NCBI RefSeq assembly: GCF_019972835.1
Contig: NZ_BPPB01000005.1
Coordinates: 62,001-126,000, forward strand
Direction: 5' to 3'
From: Lactobacillus laiwuensis
Lineage (GTDB): Bacteria > Bacillota > Bacilli > Lactobacillales > Lactobacillaceae
DNA length: 64,000 nt
Shown: positions 14,907 to 23,576 of the stretch, one piece after another
Numbering within the stretch: position 1 is the stretch's first letter
Layout: each line of letters begins with the position of its first letter
Program-made: the position numbers and the translations under genes
The notes under the pieces: model-generated
The model's input: only the letters and a program-made list of their open reading frames with translations
The model's database searches: none
What the model was told of the DNA's origin: nothing

Positions 14907-16928
14907 TTATTCATTTTCTTGTTCATAAGTATCCACCGCATCCATCAATTTGGCAAGTGCCTCTTTAACAGATATCCCTTTAATTTGGGTAGCTGCATTA
15001 GACAAATGGCCACCGCCGCCAAGTTTCTCCATAATTACCTGGACATTAATATCACCCATTGAACGGGCAGATATACCAATTGTATCCTTATTCCGCCTGG
15101 TGATTGCAAAGCTGGCTTCAACATTTTCTAAATCAAGAGCCGTATCTGCTGCTTGAGCCGTGATAATAGGATCAATTTCCTTGTCATCTGGACCACATAA
15201 AACAGCCATTTTGGGCTTGATCATCTTTAAGCTGCTGACCAAACGAGCACGTTCCAGAAAACTGTCAATATCTTCCTTCAGCAGTTCACTGACACCCATT
15301 GTGCTTGCACCGATCGACCGCAAGTAACTGGCAGCATCAAAGGTTCGAGTACCAGTACGCAAAGAAAATTCTTTCGAATCAACCGTAATTCCCGCCAGCA
15401 TTGCCGTAGCATCAAGGTCAGTTAACACGCGCTTGCCGGAACTTGGTTGTTGGTACTCTACCATTTCAGTTACCAATTCACAGGCAGATGAGGCATAAGG
15501 TTCAACATACGTCAGCATTGGATTTTCAGGAAATTCTTCACCACGACGGTGATGATCAATGACAATAATTCTATCTCTTAACCGATCATATAATTCTTTC
15601 GCATAAGTAATAGAGTATTTCGAGTGATCAACCATGACCAACATGGACTTGTCAGTCACTGCTTCCAAGGCATCCCCAGGAGCAATAAAAATATCATTAT
15701 CTCCCTTTACCTTTGCCATTTTAGCAACTAAACGACTGACATCATAATTAGTTTTATTAACATCCAAGACAAAATTTGCCTTCACATGGTGCAGACGAGC
15801 GATTTTAACAACGCCAATGCCACTGCCGATTGAGTCCATGTCAGGGCTGGCATGGCCAACTACAAAAACGCGGTCTGCTTCTTTAAACAGCTCACTAATC
15901 GCCTGTGAAACCATTCTGGCTCTAACTCTGGTTCTTTTCTCCATCGGATTCGATTTACCACCAAAGAAACGAGCAGCCTTGCCTGGTTGACTGAGAACAA
16001 CTTGATCGCCGCCCCTGCCAAGCGCGAGGTCAAGGTTTGACTGCGCTTGATCAGCTAACTCGGTAATCAAGCTGCTGCCAAAAGCAATACCAATTGATAA
16101 AGTTAAAGGCGTATTATTACGACTGGTTTCCAAACGCATTTTATCCAAAACAGAAAACTTGTCTTTTTCCATTTTAACCAAATCTTGCATGTGCAGTAAC
16201 AACAAAAAGTGATCTTCATCAATACGCTTAAGATAGGCATTAAAATTTTTAGCATAATCACTCAAAGTATTTTGCACATATGCACTAGTAGTCGTTAGCT
16301 CCTGATCATGCATTGTTTCGCTTAATTCATCGTAGTTATCAATAAAAATCTGGCCAATGGCCAATAATTCATTATTGTATCTTTCTTCGATTTTGGCATA
16401 ACGCGTAATATCAAGTAAATAAACAACACCGAGATTGTCCTGGATAACCATCTCAAATTGGTGACCATCCCAATTTACCACATGATTTTCAGCTGTTTTA
16501 GCCTTCAATGATTCATCAATCAATTTATCTAGTTCAGGATCAACAGAGGCAATTGTATGTCCAATCAAATCTTCATTTTTTAAATAAAGCTGCAGGTAAG
16601 GATTTGCCCACTGAATTTGCCGATCCTTATCGTAAAGCAGAATGCCGAGTGGCATTTTGATCATTGCTTCTTGTTCGCTGCGCTTAATCCGGTAAGACAA
16701 ACTAACTGCGAAATTATTTGCATTGCCAGCCAAGATATATGCACCGTAAACGACGCATGCTACAGTCAAAATAAAGATCAAAACCATGGCCAAGCCAAAT
16801 AATGGGTTCATGATCATTGCCACAATGCTACCCAAAAGCGATAACGCTAAAATAATAATGACTGAGGCCGTCAGCCTGGAATCTTTAATAAAAGCAGGAA
16901 ATTCAAGCTTACGTAAAAAATCTTTCAT
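14907..16928 (-). CDS. gdpP: Cyclic-di-AMP phosphodiesterase GdpP
   Basis: This 673-residue membrane protein degrades c-di-AMP to 5'-pApA. It has two transmembrane helices (about residues 20-65), a PAS-like domain, a degenerate GGDEF domain (the GGDEF motif is not intact) and a DHH-DHHA1 phosphodiesterase. The metal-binding motifs are intact: GHASPDMDSIGSG near 365, MVDHSK, VIDHHRRGEEF, and GGGGHLSNAA near the C-terminus. It heads the operon with rplI and dnaB and thereby ties c-di-AMP turnover to core replication genes. Confidence 0.95.
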   Translation of the reverse strand: MKDFLRKLEFPAFIKDSRLTASVIIILALSLLGSIVAMIMNPLFGLAMVLIFILTVACVVYGAYILAGNANNFAVSLSYRIKRSEQEAMIKMPLGILLYDKDRQIQWANPYLQLYLKNEDLIGHTIASVDPELDKLIDESLKAKTAENHVVNWDGHQFEMVIQDNLGVVYLLDITRYAKIEERYNNELLAIGQIFIDNYDELSETMHDQELTTTSAYVQNTLSDYAKNFNAYLKRIDEDHFLLLLHMQDLVKMEKDKFSVLDKMRLETSRNNTPLTLSIGIAFGSSLITELADQAQSNLDLALGRGGDQVVLSQPGKAARFFGGKSNPMEKRTRVRARMVSQAISELFKEADRVFVVGHASPDMDSIGSGIGVVKIARLHHVKANFVLDVNKTNYDVSRLVAKMAKVKGDNDIFIAPGDALEAVTDKSMLVMVDHSKYSITYAKELYDRLRDRIIVIDHHRRGEEFPENPMLTYVEPYASSACELVTEMVEYQQPSSGKRVLTDLDATAMLAGITVDSKEFSLRTGTRTFDAASYLRSIGASTMGVSELLKEDIDSFLERARLVSSLKMIKPKMAVLCGPDDKEIDPIITAQAADTALDLENVEASFAITRRNKDTIGISARSMGDINVQVIMEKLGGGGHLSNAATQIKGISVKEALAKLMDAVDTYEQENE

Positions 16929-17074
16929 GTAAGGTCCTTCCTAAAATAATGTATAATACATCATTATTATTATACATTGTATTCTCTGGATAAGAAACTA
17001 GGCAACTTATACTTAAATATGTCAAAAGGCTATGTCAGCAACTTCTTATAGCAATCAATCTAAGTGAAAAAGAA

Positions 17075-17109
17075 AAACAGATAGTTGTATTTCATACTGC
17101 TATCTGTTT
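17075..17109 (-). terminator. Terminator of the mannose-family PTS operon
   Basis: AAACAGATAG (17075-17084) pairs with CTATCTGTTT (17100-17109). On the minus strand the stem is followed by TTTTCTTTTT. It lies about 80 bases after the EIIA stop. Confidence 0.75.
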
Positions 17110-17187
17110 GCAATGAAAAATTATCATAAACCCTGAATAAATAGTCCAAGGTTATATTTTTAATTTTTTCTTTATTTGACTATGATA

Positions 17188-17589
17188 CTAAAATTCGTCA
17201 TCTGGCGAGTCTTCATATTTTGCTGCAATAAATTTGATCCCATTTTTAGCATCGCCAACTAGGTCGGGGCTACTTGAAACAAGTTGTGCATTAACATAAC
17301 TAATAATCATCGGAAGATTCATTCCGGTGTAAAGCTCAAATTTGTTTTCTGAAGAAAGCAATGACTTATAAGCCACATTATATGGGGTACCACCAAGAAT
17401 ATCAGTAAACACAACAAATTTTTCTAAACTACCTGTCAAATTTAAAAAGCGCGTTTGAAAATGTTCCGGACTCTCGCCTTCTTTTAGATCAATTGCATGA
17501 ATATTTTTTTGAGGGCCAAGAATCATCTCGGCACTTTCCTTAATACCTATACAAAAAGTACCATGACTAAGTAAAACCAAATCAGTCAC
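17188..17589 (-). CDS. PTS mannose-family EIIA component (glycated amino-acid type operon)
   Basis: This 133-residue cytoplasmic phosphocarrier has the LVLLSHG motif with the phospho-accepting His9, followed by TDILGGTPYNVA near residue 65. It passes phosphate from HPr to EIIB. I choose the GTG at 17589, which follows TTGGAGG by 5 bases. A TTG six codons upstream would place the binding site inside the gene. It is the last gene of the operon, after EIID. Confidence 0.9.
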   Translation of the reverse strand: MTDLVLLSHGTFCIGIKESAEMILGPQKNIHAIDLKEGESPEHFQTRFLNLTGSLEKFVVFTDILGGTPYNVAYKSLLSSENKFELYTGMNLPMIISYVNAQLVSSSPDLVGDAKNGIKFIAAKYEDSPDDEF

Positions 17590-17607
17590 ATTAGCCTCCA
17601 ATTTCAA

Positions 17608-18429
17608 TTATGCTGATAAAATATGCAACCATGTACCAATGATACTGAAAGCAACGACAGTAACCAGAATCCAGGAAACTTTCCATTTCTTTCTAATCAT
17701 CCATAAAACAATCAGGGTAGCTGCTAAAGGCAACATTGAAGGCACGATTTGATTTAAGGTACTAACTAAAGAAACTGCCGATTTACCGGTACCGATTTTG
17801 ATTGGTGAATTAACAACCACATAGCTTGGAATCATGGCACCTACAACCATCATTCCCAAAATTGATGCTTTATTGGAAATATTTTGAATTATGTTAGAAT
17901 CGCTTACTCTTTGAATAAATTTGGTACCTTGTTCATACCCGATTTTCAGACCAAACCATCTTACTGCGATAGTCACAGCATTGTAGGAAGCCATAAATAG
18001 AATCGGACCTAAAATATTACCGGCTTGACAAAGAGCTAGAGAAATACCCATACAAATGACTCTCCAGGTTGTCAAAAACATTGAGTCTCCAATTGCAGAC
18101 AAAGGTCCCATAAGACTTACTTTGACGTTGTTAATAATAGCCGGATCAAAGTCAGGATTGGCTTTATTTTCTTCCTCCATAGCAATGGACGTTCCAAGAA
18201 CTAAGGGTAGCAACACATTAGTAATATTAAAAAATTGCATATGCCTTTGTAGAGCTTGTGCTTTACCATTTTTATCGTCTTTATAAATTACCCGCAGTGA
18301 TGGAACCATACTAAAAGCATATCCAGTAGCTTCTTGGCGCGTCAATTCCCAAGGAGCATTAGCTGCAAATGATCGCCAAAACGTTGACCACAGAGCTTTG
18401 CGCATCTCATTATTAGAAACTTTCATCAT
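17608..18429 (-). CDS. PTS mannose-family EIID membrane component
   Basis: This 273-residue protein has the ManZ/EIID pattern: RSFAANAPWELTRQEATGYA at the start, then EEENKANPDFD, ISLMGPLSAIGDSMF-like text (VSLMGPLSAIGDS) and membrane segments toward the C-terminus. With EIIC it forms the transport channel. The chosen ATG at 18429 follows AAGGAG by 9 bases. It overlaps the end of the EIIC gene by 17 bases, indicating translational coupling. Confidence 0.92.
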   Translation of the reverse strand: MMKVSNNEMRKALWSTFWRSFAANAPWELTRQEATGYAFSMVPSLRVIYKDDKNGKAQALQRHMQFFNITNVLLPLVLGTSIAMEEENKANPDFDPAIINNVKVSLMGPLSAIGDSMFLTTWRVICMGISLALCQAGNILGPILFMASYNAVTIAVRWFGLKIGYEQGTKFIQRVSDSNIIQNISNKASILGMMVVGAMIPSYVVVNSPIKIGTGKSAVSLVSTLNQIVPSMLPLAATLIVLWMIRKKWKVSWILVTVVAFSIIGTWLHILSA

Positions 18430-19201
18430 CGTCTGTAGCTCCTTTTCCAATCAAATCCATTTGTTGTTTTAATTTTTTCTCGTTATAGTACAAAATCATT
18501 ACAATAACCAGGCCAAAGATTGCTATTCCTATAATTGGAATTTTCAGGTAGGCAGTCAAAGCAAAACCGAGAATCATGTATGGAACGATGTCCTTGCGCA
18601 GCATCTGCTGGATTAACAAGGCAAACCCAAAGGCAGGTAACAAGCCACTGGCAACAACTAGTCCATCTTGAACAAATTGAGGAATGACGCTTATTATTTG
18701 CTTAGAAAAGCCTGTTCCGAAGTAATAGGCTAGCATGATGAACAATACTGATGGTAAGAAATTAACAGCAGTACCACCCCAAAAAGCCATTAAACTTAAT
18801 TTGCGGTCTTCAGCTTTTTTGGCATATTCATCCATTTTGTTAACATATAACGGTGCTACAAAAATATACATAACGTTCTGAACAATCAGAACCAGCATAG
18901 ACAAAGGCAGTCCAAACGTTAAAGCTGCGGAAATCCCTTTTCCAGTTGATAATGCAAAAGTAGTTCCTAAAACTGATGCAGATACCATATCTTGAGGAGT
19001 AGAGATTCCAACTTCAACAACTCCAATGTATGCTAATTCCATCGCTGCTCCAACTTTAATTGCTTCAGGTATATTGCCTAAAACAATGCCGACTAGTGGT
19101 GCCAAAGCAATTGGTCTAAAAATCATTGATGCTCCGGTTAGAAAGTATTCACTATACCCAACTAAAGCCACTAAGCCAATTAATAATGTTTTTACAAGCA
19201 T
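18413..19201 (-). CDS. PTS mannose-family EIIC membrane component
   Basis: This 262-residue polytopic protein belongs to the ManY/sorbose-type EIIC family (RPIALAPLVGIVLGNIPEAI, GAAMELAYIGVVEVG, then GKGISAALTFGLPL). It forms the sugar path together with EIID. It begins 10 bases after EIIB and overlaps the EIID gene. Confidence 0.92.
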   Translation of the reverse strand: MLVKTLLIGLVALVGYSEYFLTGASMIFRPIALAPLVGIVLGNIPEAIKVGAAMELAYIGVVEVGISTPQDMVSASVLGTTFALSTGKGISAALTFGLPLSMLVLIVQNVMYIFVAPLYVNKMDEYAKKAEDRKLSLMAFWGGTAVNFLPSVLFIMLAYYFGTGFSKQIISVIPQFVQDGLVVASGLLPAFGFALLIQQMLRKDIVPYMILGFALTAYLKIPIIGIAIFGLVIVMILYYNEKKLKQQMDLIGKGATDDDESF

Positions 19202-19211
19202 TTTTTATCCT

Positions 19212-19697
19212 CTATTCTGCAGAAAGATCAGTTTCTTTAACTACTTTTATCGACGATGTTGAGACTTGCTGCACTTCAACTTTAACGCCTTGTTCAATTA
19301 TTTCTTTTAGCTGCTTTTCATCCTTTGAGTTTGTATTAACAGAAGGTGCTAGAATTCTAGTTTCGCTTGTTTCCTTAGTACCGCCCAAATTAAGAACCTT
19401 TGGTTTATTATTCATTTTGCTTATAATTCTGTATGCATCATTAATGCTTTCAACTATAATCATCAAATGGTACTTATCTGTTATTCCGCTATTCAAAGAT
19501 TCAATGCCGCGGTCAATACTTTGCATCACCAACTTACTTCCAGAAGGCTTTGCCATTTTAATTGATGCTTTTCTGATAGGGTCTTTTGGTACATCATCAT
19601 TAGCAATCAGGATACAGTCAGCACCTACTGCCCCATACCATGAGACTGCTACCTGACCATGAAGCAGTCGGTGATCTACTCGAAAAAGTTTTATCAT
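19212..19697 (-). CDS. PTS mannose-family EIIB component
   Basis: This 161-residue protein opens with LFRVDHRLLHGQVAVSW, the EIIB signature containing the phosphorylated His13. It transfers phosphate from EIIA to the incoming substrate. It lies 151 bases after the SIS-domain gene and 10 bases before EIIC. The order deglycase-EIIB-EIIC-EIID-EIIA resembles gfr-type operons for glucoselysine or related glycated amino acids. Confidence 0.92.
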   Translation of the reverse strand: MIKLFRVDHRLLHGQVAVSWYGAVGADCILIANDDVPKDPIRKASIKMAKPSGSKLVMQSIDRGIESLNSGITDKYHLMIIVESINDAYRIISKMNNKPKVLNLGGTKETSETRILAPSVNTNSKDEKQLKEIIEQGVKVEVQQVSTSSIKVVKETDLSAE

Positions 19698-19848
19698 AAT
19701 TTTCAGTTACTCCTTTCTTACTAGTAACTTTCATATATAGCGGTCGCTAAGCTGATTTTTGAATTAATTTGGAAAAAGTATCACTATTTTGACCCATCAT
19801 TAAGCAGTTAATTAATATTAGTTTTAAAGCGATCGTTTCTGTTTTATT

Positions 19849-20817
19849 TTAATATTCAACTTTTCCCATATATCTTCTTACTTCTAAAGAGTGATTACGT
19901 ACATCTGCAAGTTTTGCGCGATATTCACATAATACTGAGTAAAATAAAATTGGGTTAAAGTATTCGGCAACATTACTATCAATTAAGTCTAATCCTAATT
20001 CCTTAGCATCAACTATTTCTATTTTCTCAGCATACTTCTTTAAGAACTTGATCGCTCTTTCATCCAATGGGCGTGTTCTGCCAATACTTTCCATTACAAT
20101 GTATGGTTTATCTTTATCAGTCACTTCAAAAGGACCATGGAAGTATTCACCGGAATGAATAGGAGCTGCATCAAGCCACTGCATTTCCATTAAACTGCAA
20201 ATAGCAAAGCCATATGTATGACCAAAAGAAGCACCACTGCCCAGAATATAAAACATTGGTTCATGTTGATACTTATCAGCGAATCTCTTGGTACGATCCT
20301 GCACCTGAGCTAAGGCATTAGTAACAATTGTATCGATCTTGTTAAAGCCATCCGCAAACTCAGCCAACTTGTCGTACCCCTCCAATTGGCCCAAAATTTG
20401 AGAAGTAATATCAAGTACTATTGCCATGGGGTTTTTGACAACTTCATTTTCATTGCCCCATTCGTAAATTATTTTTTCATCTGAGTATTTTAATAATTCA
20501 GCTTTTGGGTTAAAAGTTAATCCAATTGTAATTGCGCCCTTTTCTTGGGCTACTTTAGCTGCTTTCACAGATTCAGGAGTACTGCCACTATGTGAGCAAA
20601 CAAAAACAATGGAATGTGCTCCTATCTTTTTAGGAGTAACATGTACAAATTCATTTGCTGTGTACCACCCAGTTGATAGATTTTCTGCTTCAGATTTTAA
20701 GAAATAATATGCTGGATACATATCTACTAAAGAGCCACCACAAGCAGTGAAATAAATATTACTTATTTTGCCATCATTGTGTTTTACAACATTTTTTACA
20801 ATTGTTTTATTGTCCAT
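19849..20817 (-). CDS. SIS-domain deglycase, FrlB/GfrF-like
   Basis: This 322-residue protein has two SIS sugar-phosphate isomerase domains. The first has NIYFTACGGSLVDMYPAYYF and VFVCSHSGSTPESV; the second has SGEYFHGPFEV. The C-terminus RRYMGKVEY matches the RRYYGGLVEY end of E. coli FrlB. FrlB/Gfr deglycases split fructoselysine- or glucoselysine-6-phosphate into sugar 6-phosphate and the amino acid. The neighbouring mannose-family PTS would supply that phosphorylated substrate. It is the first gene after a strong promoter, with GGAGG before its ATG. A glutamine-fructose-6-phosphate-like role is less likely because the glutaminase domain is absent. Confidence 0.82.
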   Translation of the reverse strand: MDNKTIVKNVVKHNDGKISNIYFTACGGSLVDMYPAYYFLKSEAENLSTGWYTANEFVHVTPKKIGAHSIVFVCSHSGSTPESVKAAKVAQEKGAITIGLTFNPKAELLKYSDEKIIYEWGNENEVVKNPMAIVLDITSQILGQLEGYDKLAEFADGFNKIDTIVTNALAQVQDRTKRFADKYQHEPMFYILGSGASFGHTYGFAICSLMEMQWLDAAPIHSGEYFHGPFEVTDKDKPYIVMESIGRTRPLDERAIKFLKKYAEKIEIVDAKELGLDLIDSNVAEYFNPILFYSVLCEYRAKLADVRNHSLEVRRYMGKVEY

Positions 20818-20832
20818 TTTTCCTCCATATTT

Positions 20833-20852
20833 ATAACATCATATGTCGTTAT
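20833..20852. promoter_or_regulatory. Candidate GntR operator before the deglycase-PTS operon
   Basis: ATAACATCATATGTCGTTAT is an imperfect palindrome (ATAAC-N2-CATATG-N2-GTTAT). It lies between the predicted transcription start and the ribosome binding site of the deglycase gene. The GntR/HutC regulator encoded next door is the obvious candidate to bind it, with release by a glycated amino acid or its phosphate. Confidence 0.6.
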
Positions 20853-20867
20853 ATATTTTACAATTAA

Positions 20868-20897
20868 ATTGTACACGCTTTCATAAGAAGTTGTCAA
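20868..20897 (-). promoter_or_regulatory. Promoter with overlapping CRE for the deglycase-PTS operon
   Basis: On the minus strand TTGACA (20897-20892) and TACAAT (20873-20868) are separated by 18 bases. TGAAAGCGTGTACA (20883-20870) lies across the -10 box and matches the CcpA site consensus TGWAANCGNTNWCA in all but one position. The operon should therefore be under catabolite repression as well as GntR control. Confidence 0.7.
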
Positions 20898-20945
20898 CGA
20901 CTTTTGGACATAATTTTGAGATCTACAGTTTAATTATTAAATTAA

Positions 20946-21020
20946 AAAGCAGTACAGAGGCTTTTTTGCATCTATACTGCTTTCTATCTAAAAAATACTA
21001 AAGACCAAAAAGCCTTTAGT
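20946..21020 (-). terminator. Two tandem hairpins ending the gntR transcript
   Basis: AAAGCAGTA (20946-20954) pairs with TACTGCTTT (20975-20983). ACTAAAG (20997-21003) pairs with CTTTAGT (21014-21020). Both are followed by T-rich DNA on the minus strand, so gntR is transcribed separately from the PTS operon. Confidence 0.65.
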
Positions 21021-21046
21021 TTACTATTTTTTATACTTCAAATAAC

Positions 21047-21763
21047 TTAAATCATGAATTCATAGCGATCTGTTGCTATAAACTCTGTTCCAAATTGAAT
21101 TACCTTTTTATTGTTGTCAAAAACTTGATTTCGTAAATAAAACAATGGAAATCCCACAGAGCGGTTCAATAATCTTGCTTGCTCTTTATCAGCCAGAACA
21201 ACACGTAAAATACTTTCCGAGTCTTTCAGGTTGTCTATGCCATAATGTTCTTTTAATATTTGATATAATGAATTACTTAAATCATAATTTGTTAATCCCT
21301 CAAATCTTGGAAGTGGGTAGTAATTACTCTCTATAACCGTTGGATCATTATCTAGATAACAAACTCTAAGAGAATGAATTGCATAGTCATTACTACATTT
21401 TAAGCCTTTCCTTAATTCTGCATCAGTTTTAATTTTTTCCAGTTTTAAAACTTCCATCTTTGGCTTAAAACCATTTTTGATTGCAGTTTTTGAGAAACTT
21501 TCAATAGAATTGCTTTTTAATAAGCGTTTGACATGATGTAATTCTCGAACGAAGCTCCCTTTTCCTTGAACCTTTTCTACGATTCCATCTGAAACCAAAC
21601 CATTAACGGCTTCACGTACAGTAATTCGACTTACGCCATAAATTTTTTTTAATTCTTCTTCACTTGGCAATTTTGTATCAATCGGATATGTACCCGTAAG
21701 AATTTTTTCGCGTAAATCTAGCATTACCTTTTGGTACTTAGTTCTTGCTTTATTTTCCATCAT
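21047..21763 (-). CDS. GntR/HutC-family transcriptional regulator
   Basis: This 238-residue protein has an N-terminal winged helix (KLPSEEELKKIYGVSRITVREAVN, residues about 28-52) and a C-terminal UTRA effector domain (residues about 95-235, with YYPLPRFEGL and YLRNQVFD). It resembles FrlR-type repressors of glycated amino-acid operons. It lies directly upstream of the deglycase-PTS operon, in the same direction but with its own terminators. The palindrome at 20833-20852 is its likely target. Confidence 0.88.
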   Translation of the reverse strand: MMENKARTKYQKVMLDLREKILTGTYPIDTKLPSEEELKKIYGVSRITVREAVNGLVSDGIVEKVQGKGSFVRELHHVKRLLKSNSIESFSKTAIKNGFKPKMEVLKLEKIKTDAELRKGLKCSNDYAIHSLRVCYLDNDPTVIESNYYPLPRFEGLTNYDLSNSLYQILKEHYGIDNLKDSESILRVVLADKEQARLLNRSVGFPLFYLRNQVFDNNKKVIQFGTEFIATDRYEFMI

Positions 21764-22183
21764 AATTCAAACTCTCAATCTAAAAAACGGCAAATCTATT
21801 AATTCATAAAGCCAAAATTTATCTAAGATTAATAAAACTCACGAGTCTATTGTTATAAACTAGGAAATAACAAAATTTTTGGATATGAAAACTGTACTAT
21901 TCCGTTTTTCTATTATATAATTTATAATTTTCTCGTTTAAGACCACACAATATTTGTAATATTTTATCTTGACATTGATTAAATTTAACTAACGTGAAAA
22001 CGAGTAAATGTATCAAAAATGACTTTATCTAAAATATCTACTCATCTATTATTATTTTAAGTCCTACGCTCTTTAAGGACATAATTATTTTATACTATTA
22101 CTAATTAAAGACAACAAGCATAAATTGATAAGATATTCATGGTCAAAAAAGTCATTACATGCAAATAACCAGTTTTAAGCATA
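21764..22183. other. AT-rich gene-free stretch
   Basis: No reading frame with a ribosome binding site is visible on either strand. It separates the PTS/gntR region from the rpsF-ssb-rpsR operon and should contain the gntR promoter. I see no repeat or IS remnant in it. Confidence 0.5.
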
Positions 22184-22226
22184 ATAAAAACCCTTCAGAT
22201 AGGAAATAGTCCAATCTAAAGGGTAC
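22184..22226 (-). terminator. Terminator of the rpsF-ssb-rpsR operon
   Basis: ACCCTTCAGAT (22190-22200) pairs with ATCTAAAGGGT (22214-22224), allowing one mismatch. TTTTTATTAT follows on the minus strand. Confidence 0.75.
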
Positions 22227-22239
22227 TTTAAATTTTATC

Positions 22240-22482
22240 TTAGTCTTCAGTAACAAATGGCAACAAGCCCATAATGCGAGCTCTTTCAATTGCCTTAGCT
22301 ACCTTACGTTGATTCTTAGCGCTAGTGCCAGTGACACGACGTGGTAAGATTTTACCTCTTTCAGAGATAAAACGTTTCAACAAATCAACGTCCTTGTAGT
22401 CAACGTAATCAATATGGTTGGCTGCAATGTAGTCAACCTTACGACGACGATGAGCGCCGCCGCCTCTTCTTTGTTGAGCCAT
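22240..22482 (-). CDS. rpsR: 30S ribosomal protein S18
   Basis: This 80-residue basic protein has the S18 core [20 protein letters not shown], then [20 protein letters not shown]. It binds 16S rRNA together with S6. It is the last gene of rpsF-ssb-rpsR. The codon use is typical of a highly expressed gene. Confidence 0.97.
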   Translation of the reverse strand: MAQQRRGGGAHRRRKVDYIAANHIDYVDYKDVDLLKRFISERGKILPRRVTGTSAKNQRKVAKAIERARIMGLLPFVTED

Positions 22483-22504
22483 ATCCTAGGTCCTTTCTGT
22501 TAAT

Positions 22505-23026
22505 TTAGAATGGTAAATCATCATCAGAAATATCAATGGTATCACCTGAACCTGCAAATGGATCCTGAGTATTGTCTGGTCCATTATTAACGGAGTTATT
22601 CTGGTTAGATGCTCCCATGTTAGGGGTATTATTAGTATTCTGATTGCCAAAATTGCCATTATTATTTGGTGTGTAACCACCATTTTGTCCGCGGGCTTCA
22701 CGATCTTTACGTGATTCGAGCAATGCAAAGTTGTCAACGACAACTTCAGTTACATATACTCTTTGCCCGTCTTTATTATCGTAACTTCTGGTTTGAATTC
22801 GGCCATCTATACCAACAAGTGAACCTTTAGACGTAAAATTACAGAAATTTTCTGCAGATTTGCGCCAAATGACACAACTGATAAAATCTGCACCTCTCTC
22901 GCCTTGTGCGTTTGTATATTGACGATCTACAGCAAGAGTAAACGTAGCAACCGAGATTCCACTCCCAGTAGTACGTAATTCAGGATCACGTGTTAAACGG
23001 CCAACAAGTACAACTCGATTAATCAT
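22505..23026 (-). CDS. ssb: Single-stranded DNA-binding protein
   Basis: This 173-residue SSB has the OB-fold opening [20 protein letters not shown] and [18 protein letters not shown] Gly/Asn-rich linker leads to the acidic tip DISDDDLPF, which recruits partner proteins such as PriA and RecQ. It lies between rpsF and rpsR as in most Firmicutes. Confidence 0.97.
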   Translation of the reverse strand: MINRVVLVGRLTRDPELRTTGSGISVATFTLAVDRQYTNAQGERGADFISCVIWRKSAENFCNFTSKGSLVGIDGRIQTRSYDNKDGQRVYVTEVVVDNFALLESRKDREARGQNGGYTPNNNGNFGNQNTNNTPNMGASNQNNSVNNGPDNTQDPFAGSGDTIDISDDDLPF

Positions 23027-23080
23027 ACTTCAGGTCCTTCCTTTCCTAAATCACGAAAACGATAAAGTTTTTGTTATTAA

Positions 23081-23374
23081 TTAGCCAACTTTAACGGTCA
23101 TTGAACGTAAAACGGCAGTATCAATTTTGGATAAACGGTCAAATTCGTTAACTGCATCAGCGTTATCAGCAGTGAAAGTCATAACGTGATATAATCCCTC
23201 ACGATATTTATTAATTTCATATGCGAAATGACGCTTTTCCCAGTCTTTTGACTCAACCATCGTACCACCGTTATCGGTAATAACCTTATCATAGTTTTCA
23301 ACTAATGCCTTTTTTGATTCTTCATCAATATCAGGCTTGATAATATAAGTTATTTCGTACTTAGTAGTTGTCAT
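23081..23374 (-). CDS. rpsF: 30S ribosomal protein S6
   Basis: This 97-residue protein has the S6 pattern [20 protein letters not shown] and [19 protein letters not shown]. It binds 16S rRNA as a dimer with S18. The start follows AGAAGGAGGTG. The first gene of its operon, it is preceded by a hairpin that may belong to an S6:S18 autoregulatory leader. Confidence 0.97.
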   Translation of the reverse strand: MTTTKYEITYIIKPDIDEESKKALVENYDKVITDNGGTMVESKDWEKRHFAYEINKYREGLYHVMTFTADNADAVNEFDRLSKIDTAVLRSMTVKVG

Positions 23375-23403
23375 ACTAGTGCACCTCCTTCTGGACTAAA
23401 TGG

Positions 23404-23423
23404 TTCTTGCTAAAAATCAAGAA
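23404..23423 (-). promoter_or_regulatory. Hairpin in the rpsF leader
   Basis: TTCTTG (23404-23409) pairs with CAAGAA (23418-23423) about 30 bases before the rpsF start codon. S6:S18 leader motifs that bind the ribosomal protein pair are known in this position in many bacteria. The match here is only positional and I cannot confirm the CCG-type binding motif. Confidence 0.3.
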
Positions 23424-23576
23424 CAAGGAGTAATTTTATTACTCGCAATCTCTAATTCTAGCACATAAACAAAAAATTACCAAACTATCTTCACGTGATC
23501 CAATAAGAAATTTTTTATTTCTTACTAGTAAATACGTAAAATAATCTGATAATTTTTAAAAGTTTTGATTTAGTAA

